From an uncultured Mediterranea sp. (GTDB lineage Bacteria > Bacteroidota > Bacteroidia > Bacteroidales > Bacteroidaceae): 35,761 bases of DNA. The stretch covers positions 1 through 35,761 of the forward strand of contig CALZEQ010000033.1 of the NCBI GenBank assembly GCA_945641355.1, in the 5' to 3' direction. Shown in pieces: positions 6,024 to 14,152 of this stretch (positions are counted from its first letter, which is position 1; each line of letters starts with the position of its first letter). Both the position numbers and the translations under genes were made by a program. The notes beneath the pieces are model-generated. The model saw only the letters and a list, made by a program, of their open reading frames with translations, had not been told where the DNA came from and did no database searches.

Positions 6024-6046
6024 TATCCCTAAACGCTCATACTGCC

Positions 6047-6751
6047 ATGCTCCCAGCCTTGTATCTGTTGCCCGTCACGTTGGGTGACACAGCCATCTAT
6101 GCCGTATTGCCTGCCTATAACTGTGAGGTGATACGTGCCATTCGTCATTTTATTGTGGAAGATGTACGTTCGGCTCGCCGTTTTCTGAAGAAGGTGGACC
6201 GTGAGATTGACATTGATGCGCTGACCTTCTATCCGTTGAACAAGCATACTTCGCCTGAAGCGATTTCCGACTATCTGAAACCGTTGCTGGCAGGCGAATC
6301 GATGGGGGTCATTTCGGAGGCCGGGTGCCCGGCAGTAGCCGATCCGGGAGCAGATGTTGTGGCCATAGCCCAGCGGAAGAACTTGAAGGTTGTTCCGCTG
6401 GTAGGCCCTTCGTCTATCATCCTGTCGGTCATGGCATCGGGATTCAACGGGCAGAGTTTTGCCTTTCACGGTTATCTGCCTATCGAGCCGGCCGAACGTG
6501 CCAAACGTCTGAAGCAGCTGGAGCAACGCATCTACAACGAACAACAGACGCAGCTGTTTATCGAGACACCTTATCGCAACAACAAGATGGTAGAGGACAT
6601 CCTGCACAATTGCCGCCCGCAGACCCGTCTTTGCATTGCTGCCAACATCACCTGTGAGGGCGAGTACATCCGTACGAAGACGGTAAAGGAGTGGCAGGGA
6701 CATACGCCCGACCTCTCCAAAATACCCTGCATCTTCCTGCTTTACAAATAG
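6047..6751 (+). CDS. RsmI-like SAM-dependent methyltransferase (tetrapyrrole methylase fold)
   Basis: A 234-residue cytosolic protein of the tetrapyrrole methylase superfamily. The closest known relative is RsmI, which 2'-O-methylates C1402 of 16S rRNA. SAM-site signatures are GVISEAGCPAVADPG (87-101), VGPSSIILSVMASG (119-132) and FHGYLP near 140; FIETPYRNNKM follows near 172. It is about 50 residues shorter than E. coli RsmI and its N-terminus reads LYLLPVTLGD rather than the RsmI form LYIVPTPIGNL. I therefore take it as the Bacteroidota paralogue, and its target RNA is uncertain. It lies 23 bp after fabI and converges with the threonine aldolase gene. Confidence 0.85.
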   Translation: MLPALYLLPVTLGDTAIYAVLPAYNCEVIRAIRHFIVEDVRSARRFLKKVDREIDIDALTFYPLNKHTSPEAISDYLKPLLAGESMGVISEAGCPAVADPGADVVAIAQRKNLKVVPLVGPSSIILSVMASGFNGQSFAFHGYLPIEPAERAKRLKQLEQRIYNEQQTQLFIETPYRNNKMVEDILHNCRPQTRLCIAANITCEGEYIRTKTVKEWQGHTPDLSKIPCIFLLYK

Positions 6752-6777
6752 GTCCGCATTTGTCGATTCATCCTTAT

Positions 6778-7806
6778 TTATAAATGGGATATCAGTTCGT
6801 CTACCGCCTCTTCGCGTGTGGCCCAACTAGTCACAAAGCGCACGACGGTGCTCTCGGTGCCGCGCGGTCCCCACAACTCGAAGGTGGCGTAGTGGGCCAG
6901 ACGGTCAATCTGCTCGTTGGGCAGACGGAAGAACTGCTGGTTGGTGGGTGAATCGATGTGTATCTCGTATCCCTTGGCACGGAAAGCCTCTTTTAGTTTC
7001 ATGGCCAATCGGATGGCATGGCGTCCCAGCTTTTCGTACAATCCGTCGGTAAACAGCGTGTCGAACTGCACCCCTTGCAGACGTCCTTTGGCCAGTAAGG
7101 CACCGTGCTGTTTGATGAGCGGGAAGAAGTGGGGGAGCCGGTCGGGATGGGCAGCCACCACCGCTTCGCCGAAGAGGGCACCGACTTTGGTACCACCGAT
7201 GTAAAAGACATCGCATAGGCGGGCTATGTCGGGCAGTGTGACATCGTTGCCTTCGGCAGCCAGCGCATATCCCAGGCGTGCACCATCCATGTAGAGTGGG
7301 ATGTGTGCCTCGTGGCATACAGTGCTGAGTGCTTTCAGTTCGGCCAACGTATAGGTGGTGCCATATTCTGTTGGTTGGGAGATATAGACCATGCCAGGTG
7401 CCACCATGTGCTCATAGGTCTCGTCGCGGTAGAATTCATCGATGTAATGTTTGACATCTTCGGCTTTCAGTTTCCCTTCCTGATGGGGGAGAACCAATAC
7501 CTTGTGACCGGACGCTTCGATGGCTCCCGATTCGTGTACGTTGATGTGGGCGGTCTCGGCCGCCAGTACACCTTCATGACGTGCCAGCAGTGCGTCAATG
7601 ACGGTGGCGTTAGTCTGTGTACCCCCTACCAGAAAATGCACCCGGGCCTCTTCAGGCAGACCGCAAGCCTTTTTAATCTTCCGTTTTGCTTCGGCCGTAT
7701 AGGCATCGTTGCCGTAGCCTACAGTTTGTTCCAAGTTCGTCTCCATCAGTCGGTTCATCACGGCCGGATGGGCTCCTTCCATGTAGTCAGTGTCAAAATG
7801 TAGCAT
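6778..7806 (-). CDS. Low-specificity L-threonine aldolase (PLP-dependent)
   Basis: Cleaves L-threonine or L-allo-threonine to glycine and acetaldehyde; an aspartate aminotransferase-fold enzyme. The 342-residue product has MDGARLGYAL (173-182, Asp174 contacts the pyridine nitrogen) and the PLP-lysine motif FYIGGTKVGALFGE with Lys207. The glycine-rich LVGGTQTNATVIDALL (59-74) binds the phosphate. Length fits the ltaE/beta-eliminating lyase family. A related aromatic or other beta-eliminating lyase activity is possible but less likely. The gene stands alone, convergent with the methyltransferase gene, and has a -7 box TACCTTTG at 7879-7886. Supply of glycine would connect it loosely with gcvP in this window. 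Confidence 0.9.
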   Translation of the reverse strand: MLHFDTDYMEGAHPAVMNRLMETNLEQTVGYGNDAYTAEAKRKIKKACGLPEEARVHFLVGGTQTNATVIDALLARHEGVLAAETAHINVHESGAIEASGHKVLVLPHQEGKLKAEDVKHYIDEFYRDETYEHMVAPGMVYISQPTEYGTTYTLAELKALSTVCHEAHIPLYMDGARLGYALAAEGNDVTLPDIARLCDVFYIGGTKVGALFGEAVVAAHPDRLPHFFPLIKQHGALLAKGRLQGVQFDTLFTDGLYEKLGRHAIRLAMKLKEAFRAKGYEIHIDSPTNQQFFRLPNEQIDRLAHYATFELWGPRGTESTVVRFVTSWATREEAVDELISHL

Positions 7807-7878
7807 ATCAATCCATTCGTTGAGTTAAGTTTTACTTTTAGGGAAACAGAGTGTGTTGCACCTCTTCGTTTCGGGTGA

Positions 7879-7886
7879 CAAAGGTA
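7879..7886 (-). promoter_or_regulatory. Predicted threonine aldolase promoter, -7 box
   Basis: The minus strand reads TACCTTTG, matching TAnnTTTG. It would give a leader of about 65 nt. No -33 box is evident. Confidence 0.5.
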
Positions 7887-7936
7887 AGAGAAAAATAGAA
7901 TATAGGAAAGTATATGGCGGTCTCATTCTTTTTACT

Positions 7937-7944
7937 TATATTTG
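7937..7944 (+). promoter_or_regulatory. Predicted symporter gene promoter, -7 box
   Basis: TATATTTG matches TAnnTTTG. Transcription would begin near 7951, leaving about 25 nt before the ATG at 7976. This favours the ATG over the in-frame GTG at 7970. Confidence 0.55.
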
Positions 7945-7975
7945 CGCAAGAAAGCAACTGTAAAGTTTAGTGCAA

Positions 7976-9160
7976 ATGAAGAGATTCTCTATCGGTCTGT
8001 TGCCCCGTATCGTGATAGCTATCCTGCTGGGTATCTTGTTCGGCAATATATTGCCGGGTATGTTGGTGCGTCTGTTTGTGACGTTCAATGGCATTTTCAG
8101 TGAGTTCCTGAATTTTTCTATCCCTCTGATTATCGTCGGACTGGTGACGGTGGCCATTGCTGACATTGGCAAGGAGGCAGGGAGGATGCTGGTGGTAACG
8201 GCTTTGATAGCCTATGGCGCTACACTCTTCTCCGGCTTTCTTTCCTATTTCACCGGTGCAGCTTTGTTCCCTTCGCTGATAGAGCAGGGCATTCCGTTGG
8301 AAGAAGTGAGCGAAGCCAAGGGTATTGCTCCCTATTTCTCTGTCTCCATCCCTCCCTTGATGAATGTCATGACGGCTCTTGTTCTGGCCTTTACGTTGGG
8401 TTTGGGATTGGCCTACCTGAAAAGTGATGCCTTGAAGCAGGTAGCTCGTGACTTTCAGGAAATTATTGTGCGTACAATCAGTGCCGTGATACTGCCTTTG
8501 CTGCCGATCTACATATTTGGTATTTTTTTGAATATGACCCATTCGGGACAGGTGGTGACCATCTTGATGGTCTTCATCAAGATTATCGGTATCATCTTTG
8601 TACTGCATGTCCTGCTTCTGTTGTTGCAGTATGGGGTGGCCGGCCTTTTTGTGCATCGCAATCCCCTGCGCTTGTTAGGACGCATGTTGCCGGCTTACTT
8701 CACGGCGTTGGGAACCCAATCGTCTGCAGCTACCATCCCTGTGACTTTAGAGCAGACCAAGCGGAATGGTGTGTCGCCCGAGATAGCCGGCTTTGTCATT
8801 CCGCTCTGTGCCACCATTCATCTGTCGGGAAGCACCTTGAAGATTGTGGCTTGTGCGCAGGCTCTGATGATTATGCAGGGTATGCCTTACGACTTATCTC
8901 TGTTTGCGGGCTTCATCTTTATGCTGGGCATCACGATGGTAGCGGCTCCCGGCGTGCCGGGGGGTGCCATTATGGCTGCGTTGGGTATTTTGCAGTCGAT
9001 GCTGGGCTTTGACGAGAGTGCCCAGGCATTGATGATTGCCCTCTACATCGCTATGGACAGTTTTGGTACGGCTTGTAACGTGACGGGTGACGGTGCTATT
9101 GCGTTGGTCATCGACCGTTTGATGGGACAGAAGTCCTTAAAGACCCAGCGGCCAGCCTGA
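7976..9160 (+). CDS. Dicarboxylate/amino acid:cation symporter (DAACS family)
   Basis: Inner-membrane symporter of the GltP/GltT/DctA family, which couples uptake of acidic amino acids or C4-dicarboxylates to Na+ or H+. The 394-residue product is highly hydrophobic, with about eight membrane segments and the family's two re-entrant hairpins. The serine-rich hairpin reads TQSSAATIPVTL (247-258). The following segment FVIPLCATIHLSGSTL stands in place of the usual PLGATINMDGTAL. The substrate-site motif NVTGDG is at 368-373. The Met-Asp substitutions in the NMDGT motif suggest altered cation or substrate preference. The ATG is preferred to the GTG two codons upstream. The 3' end overlaps the convergent AbgT gene by 24 bp. 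Confidence 0.9.
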   Translation: MKRFSIGLLPRIVIAILLGILFGNILPGMLVRLFVTFNGIFSEFLNFSIPLIIVGLVTVAIADIGKEAGRMLVVTALIAYGATLFSGFLSYFTGAALFPSLIEQGIPLEEVSEAKGIAPYFSVSIPPLMNVMTALVLAFTLGLGLAYLKSDALKQVARDFQEIIVRTISAVILPLLPIYIFGIFLNMTHSGQVVTILMVFIKIIGIIFVLHVLLLLLQYGVAGLFVHRNPLRLLGRMLPAYFTALGTQSSAATIPVTLEQTKRNGVSPEIAGFVIPLCATIHLSGSTLKIVACAQALMIMQGMPYDLSLFAGFIFMLGITMVAAPGVPGGAIMAALGILQSMLGFDESAQALMIALYIAMDSFGTACNVTGDGAIALVIDRLMGQKSLKTQRPA

Positions 9161-10591
9161 CAGGAACCAGCCGATAAACAGCAGTGTCCATGCCAGCAGG
9201 ACACAGAGGGAGTATCGCCATGTATAGCTGAGCAACGTGGCATACGTGGCTTTCGGGTGATGCTGTTGCAGGTAAGTCAATACCAATGGCATATAATAGA
9301 GGAAAGGGGTGATGGCATTGGTGGCACTATCGCCGATGCGGAACGCACATTGTGTCACATCGGGTGCTATCCCTTTGTCGGCCAGTAAGGGCAGGAAAAT
9401 GAAGGCCATGAAAGTCCATTTGGTACTGGCAGAAACCATCAGTAGATTGACAGCTGCTGTGAACATGATGAAAAGAATCAGCGTTCCGAGTCCGCTTAGT
9501 TGGGTGGAGGCAAGGTGGTCGGCTCCCCAGATAGCCCAGCAATAGTCTAAGCGCGAATGTTCCAAACAGGCAATCATCTGTGAAGCGAAGAAAGCCATGA
9601 CGAAGTATCCGCCTAGCGAACGCATGGATTCGCCTAATCCCTCGATAACATCTCCGTCCGTACGGTAACGGCCTGCAGCAAATCCATATACCATACCCAT
9701 CAGACCTATGCCGAATGACAATAGGAAGAGCAGGGCTGCCAGAAACGGGGAGTGAATCAGTCCGCCACTCACTCCCCGTAAGATGCCGTAGGGCGTACAA
9801 GTGAGCAATACAAGCAGTAAGGTGTAACTTCCACCGGCTATCCAGGCCGTTGTCATTGCTCTTCGCTCCTTGTGCGACAGCAGTCTCCAAGGTTCGTTGG
9901 GTATAGGGGGTTCTTGTCGTCTTAACCGTGGTAGCAGATGGCGATAGGTCACTGTATAGAGAACGCAAGCCAGTACACCTACCGATGTAGCCAGAAAGTA
10001 GTAGTTGCAGAGAGGGCCGCTTCTTCCGAATGATATGTCTGCCGTGTCTGCCACTTCACGTGTAGTGGCAGCTAACAACGGGTCGAGGGTACTCAGCAAC
10101 AGGTTGGCACTATATCCGCACGACACCGAGACATAGGCTACTACGATGCCCCCCACCGGTGAGAGACCTACGGATTGAAAGAGTGAGGCGGCAATGGGGA
10201 GCAGTAGAATGTAGCCGGCGTCACCCACTACGTTGGAGAGCAGTCCGGTGAGGATAACGCTCCACACGATATGCCGCGGATGCCTGTCTGCGCCCGACCA
10301 GCGGCGGATGCAGGCATCGATGAGGCCTGAGTGACGAGCCACTCCCATGCCGAACATGGCTACGATGGTCATGCCTAATGGAGCGAATCCTGTGAAGTTG
10401 CTCACCACATGGCGCAGCATCCAGCGGAGCCCTTCCGGACTGAGCAGGCTCTGTACCCTCACCTCTTCGCCTGTCTGAGGGTGGGCTACACGTAGGCCGT
10501 AGATCTCAAAAATCCACGAAAGCAAGATGACTCCCAACGTCAGCAGGAAGAACATCGTGGCCGGATGAGGTATGCGCCGTTTGACTTTCAT
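9137..10591 (-). CDS. AbgT-family transporter
   Basis: Inner-membrane protein of the AbgT family. Members import p-aminobenzoyl-glutamate or export sulfonamide-type antimetabolites. The 484-residue product has about a dozen hydrophobic segments. Family signatures are SASTKWTFMAFIFLPLL (from 387) and RIGDSATNAITPF (from 418). The early segment GFAPLGMTIVAMFGMGVA also fits. It is slightly shorter than E. coli AbgT (about 508 residues). No peptidase subunits (abgA/abgB) are nearby, so the import role is not supported by context. A terminator serving the preceding lipoprotein gene lies just upstream, so this gene probably has its own promoter, which I could not locate. Confidence 0.92.
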   Translation of the reverse strand: MKVKRRIPHPATMFFLLTLGVILLSWIFEIYGLRVAHPQTGEEVRVQSLLSPEGLRWMLRHVVSNFTGFAPLGMTIVAMFGMGVARHSGLIDACIRRWSGADRHPRHIVWSVILTGLLSNVVGDAGYILLLPIAASLFQSVGLSPVGGIVVAYVSVSCGYSANLLLSTLDPLLAATTREVADTADISFGRSGPLCNYYFLATSVGVLACVLYTVTYRHLLPRLRRQEPPIPNEPWRLLSHKERRAMTTAWIAGGSYTLLLVLLTCTPYGILRGVSGGLIHSPFLAALLFLLSFGIGLMGMVYGFAAGRYRTDGDVIEGLGESMRSLGGYFVMAFFASQMIACLEHSRLDYCWAIWGADHLASTQLSGLGTLILFIMFTAAVNLLMVSASTKWTFMAFIFLPLLADKGIAPDVTQCAFRIGDSATNAITPFLYYMPLVLTYLQQHHPKATYATLLSYTWRYSLCVLLAWTLLFIGWFLSGWPLGL

Positions 10592-10616
10592 TGGCTGTCA
10601 CTCTTTTCTGGTTGGA

Positions 10617-10655
10617 TATAAAAAAAGTCTGGTGTGCTTTCGCACGTCAGACTTT
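10617..10655 (-). terminator. Intrinsic terminator of the Ala-rich lipoprotein gene
   Basis: AAAGTCTG (10624-10631) pairs with CAGACTTT (10648-10655), and inner TGTGC pairs with GCAC around a TTTC loop; two mismatches interrupt the stem. On the minus strand the stem runs into a T tract (TTTTTTTATATCC). It lies about 35 bp after the lipoprotein stop. Confidence 0.85.
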
Positions 10656-10688
10656 CAATTCTCTCGTTAGTAGGGGGTTGAGCCGAAA

Positions 10689-10898
10689 TTATTCAGCTAC
10701 AACTGCGCTATCTGCTACTACAGTATCAGCTGCGGCTGCTTCTGCTGCTGCTTCAGCGGCTGCTGCCTCAACGGCTGCGATAGAATCAGCAATGCGGATA
10801 GAATCTGCTTCAGCGGCTGCCTTTTCTGCTGCTTTGTTACCACAAGATGCGAAAGATACTGCTACGATAGCTGCTGCCATCAAAACTAATTTTTTCAT
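10689..10898 (-). CDS. Small alanine-rich lipoprotein
   Basis: A 69-residue precursor with a lipoprotein signal: MKKLVLMAAAIVAVSFASC, with Cys19 as the lipidated residue followed by GNK. The mature part of about 50 residues is almost half alanine with regularly spaced Asp/Glu and Ser/Ile, predicted to be one long helix. It recalls small helical envelope proteins such as Lpp, but homology is not claimed. The residue after Cys (Gly) and the lack of an acidic export signal leave the target membrane open. It has its own -7 box (10952-10959) and a strong terminator, so it is a monocistronic and probably well expressed gene. Function unknown. Confidence 0.85.
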   Translation of the reverse strand: MKKLVLMAAAIVAVSFASCGNKAAEKAAAEADSIRIADSIAAVEAAAAEAAAEAAAADTVVADSAVVAE

Positions 10899-10951
10899 TT
10901 TCTTTTTACTTTAAAAAACGTAATACAATCAATTGCTTTATTAAAACGCTG

Positions 10952-10959
10952 CAAAGGTA
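10952..10959 (-). promoter_or_regulatory. Predicted promoter of the Ala-rich lipoprotein gene, -7 box
   Basis: The minus strand reads TACCTTTG. Transcription would start near 10945, giving a leader of about 47 nt. The stretch from here to 11076 holds no convincing gene. Confidence 0.5.
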
Positions 10960-11076
10960 TGCACTTTTTAGATACGTTGTTCTCCGGAACCCTACTTTTT
11001 TTTATGTTTTTTTTGGAAGTCGAGCAAAAAAACATGTTATTCAGCAGATAAAGAGCCGATATAGCAGTGCTTTGCA

Positions 11077-12744
11077 TTAGATGTGATTGTATAGGTAACG
11101 TTTGATGCTTCGCTTGGGTGTTTTCTCAAATTCTGTCGGATAGAGCTGTATGCGGCTTATCTTTTCGTATGCAGCTACACTGTTGTTCAGGGTTTTCAGG
11201 TTTTCGTCCATCACGGCCTTCAAACTCTCCGTGTTGTTCAGTCCTAGCGAGTCGAGTGCCTCGTAGTCGGCATAGACCAGGGCTACCAGTTTCTTGTCGC
11301 GTTCTACCACCAGACTTTCCAGTACGAAGGGCAGGTTGTTCAGCTTTGCCTCTATCTCTTCAGGGAAAATGTTCTGTCCGCTGGCTCCCAGTATCATCGT
11401 TTTGCTGCGGCCGCGGATATAGAGGTTGTTGTGTTCGTCCAGTGTGCCCAGGTCGCCTGTACGTAGCCAACCGTCTTCGGTGAAGACTTCACGGGTAGCC
11501 TCTTCATTCTTATAGTACCCTTTCATCACGTTTTCGCCCCGTACCTGTATCTCACCCAATGCGTCGTCGGGATTACTCTTGAAGATACGGGCTTCCATGA
11601 TGCGGGGCAGTACCCGTCCGGACGAAGTAGGTATGAACTCGTTCCAAGGGGCATAGCTGATCAGCGGTCCACATTCGGTCATGCCATACCCGATGGTGAA
11701 GGGGAACTTGATGCGGTGGAAGAACTCTTCGACTTCGGGGTTGATGGCCGCTCCACCGATGATGACCTCCTTGAACCGTCCGCCCAGTGCATCGACCAGC
11801 CTCTTGCGTATCTGTCCGTATATCTGATTGTCCAGCAAGGGGATGCTGAGAGCCCACTTCATGGATTTCTTGTTGATAATGGGCTGAATTACGTTCTTGT
11901 AAATCTTTTCAATGACAAGCGGTACGGTAATAATCAGGTTGGGCTTTACCTCTTCGAAGGCTTTCATCAGAATTTTGGGAGAGGGAACCTTGCCAAGCAG
12001 GGTGACGTGGGTACCTACAGCCGTGGCTGTCAGGAAGTCGAAAGCACAACCGTACGCATGAGCCAAGGGCAGGAACGAGAGTACCTTTTCACCCCGTTTC
12101 AGCAGACCGGTTTGGATGCCAAAGGTCACGTTGCCTGCCAGATTGTTGCCGGTCAGCATGACACCTTTGCTGAAGCCTGTAGTACCCGAGGTGTAGTTCA
12201 GCAACATCACTTTGTCGTTCGACAATTCTGTGTAGACAACATCCTCCCGATGGAATCCGTTCGGATATTTTTCCTCCATCTCGGTGTCAGTCTGTTTGAC
12301 AAACGATTGGATGGTCTCGCCGTCACGCTGAAACAGTACGTGGAAATCGGTCAGTGAAAATACCCCGCGCAGACCTGTCAACCGTTCTTCTTCCAAACGT
12401 TCCCAGATGGTGTCGCTGGTGAAGAGGAAGACGGACTCCGAGTGGTTGACAATGTGGTGTACATCGTTGGGGTGGAAATCTTGCAGGATGGGGACTACAA
12501 TGCCGCCATAGGTAATGGTGGCCATGTAGGCGATGCACCAGCGGGCATTGTTTTTCCCGATGATGGCTATCCTGTCGCCTCGCCGCAGTTGGCAGTGTTT
12601 GAACAGCAGGTGCAGACGGGCTATCTGTTGGGCTACTTCGCCATAGGTATAACTCTCTTTTTCACCATAATTCGTATAGCAGGGAAGATCCCAATTCTCG
12701 CGGAAACTGTGTTCGTACAGTTTGATGAAATTCTCTTGTATCAT
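11077..12744 (-). CDS. Long-chain fatty acid-CoA ligase (AMP-binding)
   Basis: ATP-dependent acyl-CoA (or acyl-ACP) synthetase of the ANL superfamily, activating fatty acids via acyl-AMP. From the start used here it has 555 residues, with the AMP-binding P-loop TSGTTGFSKG (185-194), the YGMTECGPLISY block, LRTGDLG near the hinge, and a C-terminal lysine in KTPKRSIKRYL. I place the start at MIQENFIKLYEHSF (12744) rather than 12 codons upstream. The -7 box TACTTTTG (12768-12775) lies inside those upstream codons, so they would not be in the mRNA. The gene is divergent from mtaB. No terminator was found downstream. Confidence 0.92.
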   Translation of the reverse strand: MIQENFIKLYEHSFRENWDLPCYTNYGEKESYTYGEVAQQIARLHLLFKHCQLRRGDRIAIIGKNNARWCIAYMATITYGGIVVPILQDFHPNDVHHIVNHSESVFLFTSDTIWERLEEERLTGLRGVFSLTDFHVLFQRDGETIQSFVKQTDTEMEEKYPNGFHREDVVYTELSNDKVMLLNYTSGTTGFSKGVMLTGNNLAGNVTFGIQTGLLKRGEKVLSFLPLAHAYGCAFDFLTATAVGTHVTLLGKVPSPKILMKAFEEVKPNLIITVPLVIEKIYKNVIQPIINKKSMKWALSIPLLDNQIYGQIRKRLVDALGGRFKEVIIGGAAINPEVEEFFHRIKFPFTIGYGMTECGPLISYAPWNEFIPTSSGRVLPRIMEARIFKSNPDDALGEIQVRGENVMKGYYKNEEATREVFTEDGWLRTGDLGTLDEHNNLYIRGRSKTMILGASGQNIFPEEIEAKLNNLPFVLESLVVERDKKLVALVYADYEALDSLGLNNTESLKAVMDENLKTLNNSVAAYEKISRIQLYPTEFEKTPKRSIKRYLYNHI

Positions 12745-12767
12745 GACATGTTTTTGGATGATTTTTG

Positions 12768-12775
12768 CAAAAGTA
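12768..12775 (-). promoter_or_regulatory. Predicted acyl-CoA ligase promoter, -7 box
   Basis: The minus strand reads TACTTTTG, matching TAnnTTTG. It lies 24 bp upstream of the ATG at 12744 and decides the start of that gene. Confidence 0.5.
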
Positions 12776-12797
12776 GCCATTTTCTAATAATAATCCG

Positions 12798-12805
12798 TAC
12801 ATTTG
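12798..12805 (+). promoter_or_regulatory. Predicted mtaB promoter, -7 box
   Basis: TACATTTG matches TAnnTTTG and lies 24 bp before the ATG at 12830. Back-to-back with the acyl-CoA ligase promoter, the two boxes are only 22 bp apart. Confidence 0.55.
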
Positions 12806-12829
12806 CACCATAAAAGTGTTAGAAAGGAT

Positions 12830-14152
12830 ATGATAGATACCCAATCGTTTCAAGACAAGACGGCCGTATACTATACACTGGGCTGCAAACTGAACTTCGC
12901 GGAGACCTCCACCATCGGGCAGATGCTGAAGGAGGCAGGTATACGTACTGCCCGCAAAGGAGAACGGGCAGACATTTGTGTGGTGAATACCTGCTCGGTG
13001 ACGGAAGTTGCCGACAAAAAGTGCCGCCAGGCCATACACAAGCTGGTGAAGCAGCATCCGGGAGCCTTTGTGGTGGTGACCGGCTGCTATGCTCAGCTGA
13101 AGCCCGATACCGTGGCGAAGATTGAAGGAGTGGATGTGGTGCTGGGGGCCGAACAAAAGCAGGATTTGATGCATTATCTTGGTAATTTGCAGAAGAAAGA
13201 TGCCGGTGAGGCTTTCACATCACCCTTGAAAGAGATTCGTTCGTTTGTCCCCTCCTGTTCGCGAGGCGACCGTACCCGTTTCTTTTTGAAGGTGCAGGAC
13301 GGATGCGACTATTATTGTTCGTACTGTACGATTCCTTTTGCCCGAGGACGTAGCCGCAATGGCAGCATCCGCTCGTTGGTAGAGCAGGCCAGGCAGGCAG
13401 CTGTGCAGGGAGGGAAGGAGATTGTGCTGACGGGTGTCAACATCGGCGATTTCGGTAAGAGCACCGATGAGACCTTTTTTGATTTGGTGAAGGCACTGGA
13501 TGAGGTAGAGGGAATCGAACGGTATCGCATCTCTTCCATCGAACCCAATCTGCTGACCGATGAGATTATCGACTACGTCGCTCGTTCGCGCCGTTTCATG
13601 CCTCACTTCCATATCCCCTTGCAGGCCGGTTGCGACGAAGTGCTTCAGCTGATGCGCCGTCGCTATGATACTGCGCTGTTTGCATCGAAGATAGAAAAAA
13701 TCAAGGCGGTGATGCCCGATGCATTCATTGGGGTGGATGTGATTGTGGGAACACGTGGTGAGACGGACGATTACTTCCGGCGGGCGTATGACTTTATCAG
13801 TGGACTGGACGTGACGCAGCTGCACGTCTTCAGTTACTCAGAGCGTCCGGGTACGCAGGCACTCAAAATTGACCACGTGGTGGCACCGGCCGAGAAACAT
13901 CGCCGCAGTCAGGCGTTGTTGGAGTTGTCCGACAGGAAAACGCATGCTTTCTATGAACGCCACATCGGGCAGACTATGCCTGTGCTGTTGGAACGTCCGA
14001 AGCCCGGTGCTCCGATGCATGGCTTTACACCTAATTATATACGTGTGGAGGTTCCTCATGACGATGCGCTCGACAATCAGGTGGTTTCAGTCCGTTTGGG
14101 GCAGTTCAATGCCGACGCCACGGCTTTGCTGGGAATAATTGTTAATGGTTGA
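12830..14152 (+). CDS. mtaB: tRNA (t6A37) methylthiotransferase MtaB
   Basis: Radical SAM enzyme that converts t6A37 to ms2t6A37 in tRNAs reading ANN codons. The 440-residue product has the N-terminal UPF0004 domain with three iron-sulfur cysteines (Cys19 in TLGCKLN, Cys55 in NTCSV, Cys86 in TGCYAQ). The radical SAM cluster motif is GCDYYCSYC with Cys159, Cys163 and Cys166. A TRAM-like region lies at the C-terminus. The layout fits MtaB (formerly YqeV) better than MiaB or RimO. The ATG at 12830 follows AGAAAGGAT, a reasonable ribosome site; an upstream TTG lies inside the -7 box and is not used. The stop overlaps the next start by one base (TGATG). Confidence 0.93.
   Translation: MIDTQSFQDKTAVYYTLGCKLNFAETSTIGQMLKEAGIRTARKGERADICVVNTCSVTEVADKKCRQAIHKLVKQHPGAFVVVTGCYAQLKPDTVAKIEGVDVVLGAEQKQDLMHYLGNLQKKDAGEAFTSPLKEIRSFVPSCSRGDRTRFFLKVQDGCDYYCSYCTIPFARGRSRNGSIRSLVEQARQAAVQGGKEIVLTGVNIGDFGKSTDETFFDLVKALDEVEGIERYRISSIEPNLLTDEIIDYVARSRRFMPHFHIPLQAGCDEVLQLMRRRYDTALFASKIEKIKAVMPDAFIGVDVIVGTRGETDDYFRRAYDFISGLDVTQLHVFSYSERPGTQALKIDHVVAPAEKHRRSQALLELSDRKTHAFYERHIGQTMPVLLERPKPGAPMHGFTPNYIRVEVPHDDALDNQVVSVRLGQFNADATALLGIIVNG

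Noticed and set aside
7967..8656. 229-codon minus-strand frame rich in Gln and His
   Set aside because: Antisense shadow of the symporter gene; the composition is typical of the reverse complement of membrane-protein codons.
9137..10591. Functional link between the AbgT transporter and folB
   Set aside because: AbgT substrates relate to folate, but the genes are over 5 kb apart on separate transcripts and no abgA or abgB is present.
10895..11077. 60-codon minus-strand frame upstream of the Ala-rich lipoprotein gene
   Set aside because: It overlaps the lipoprotein promoter box and start and has no family signal.
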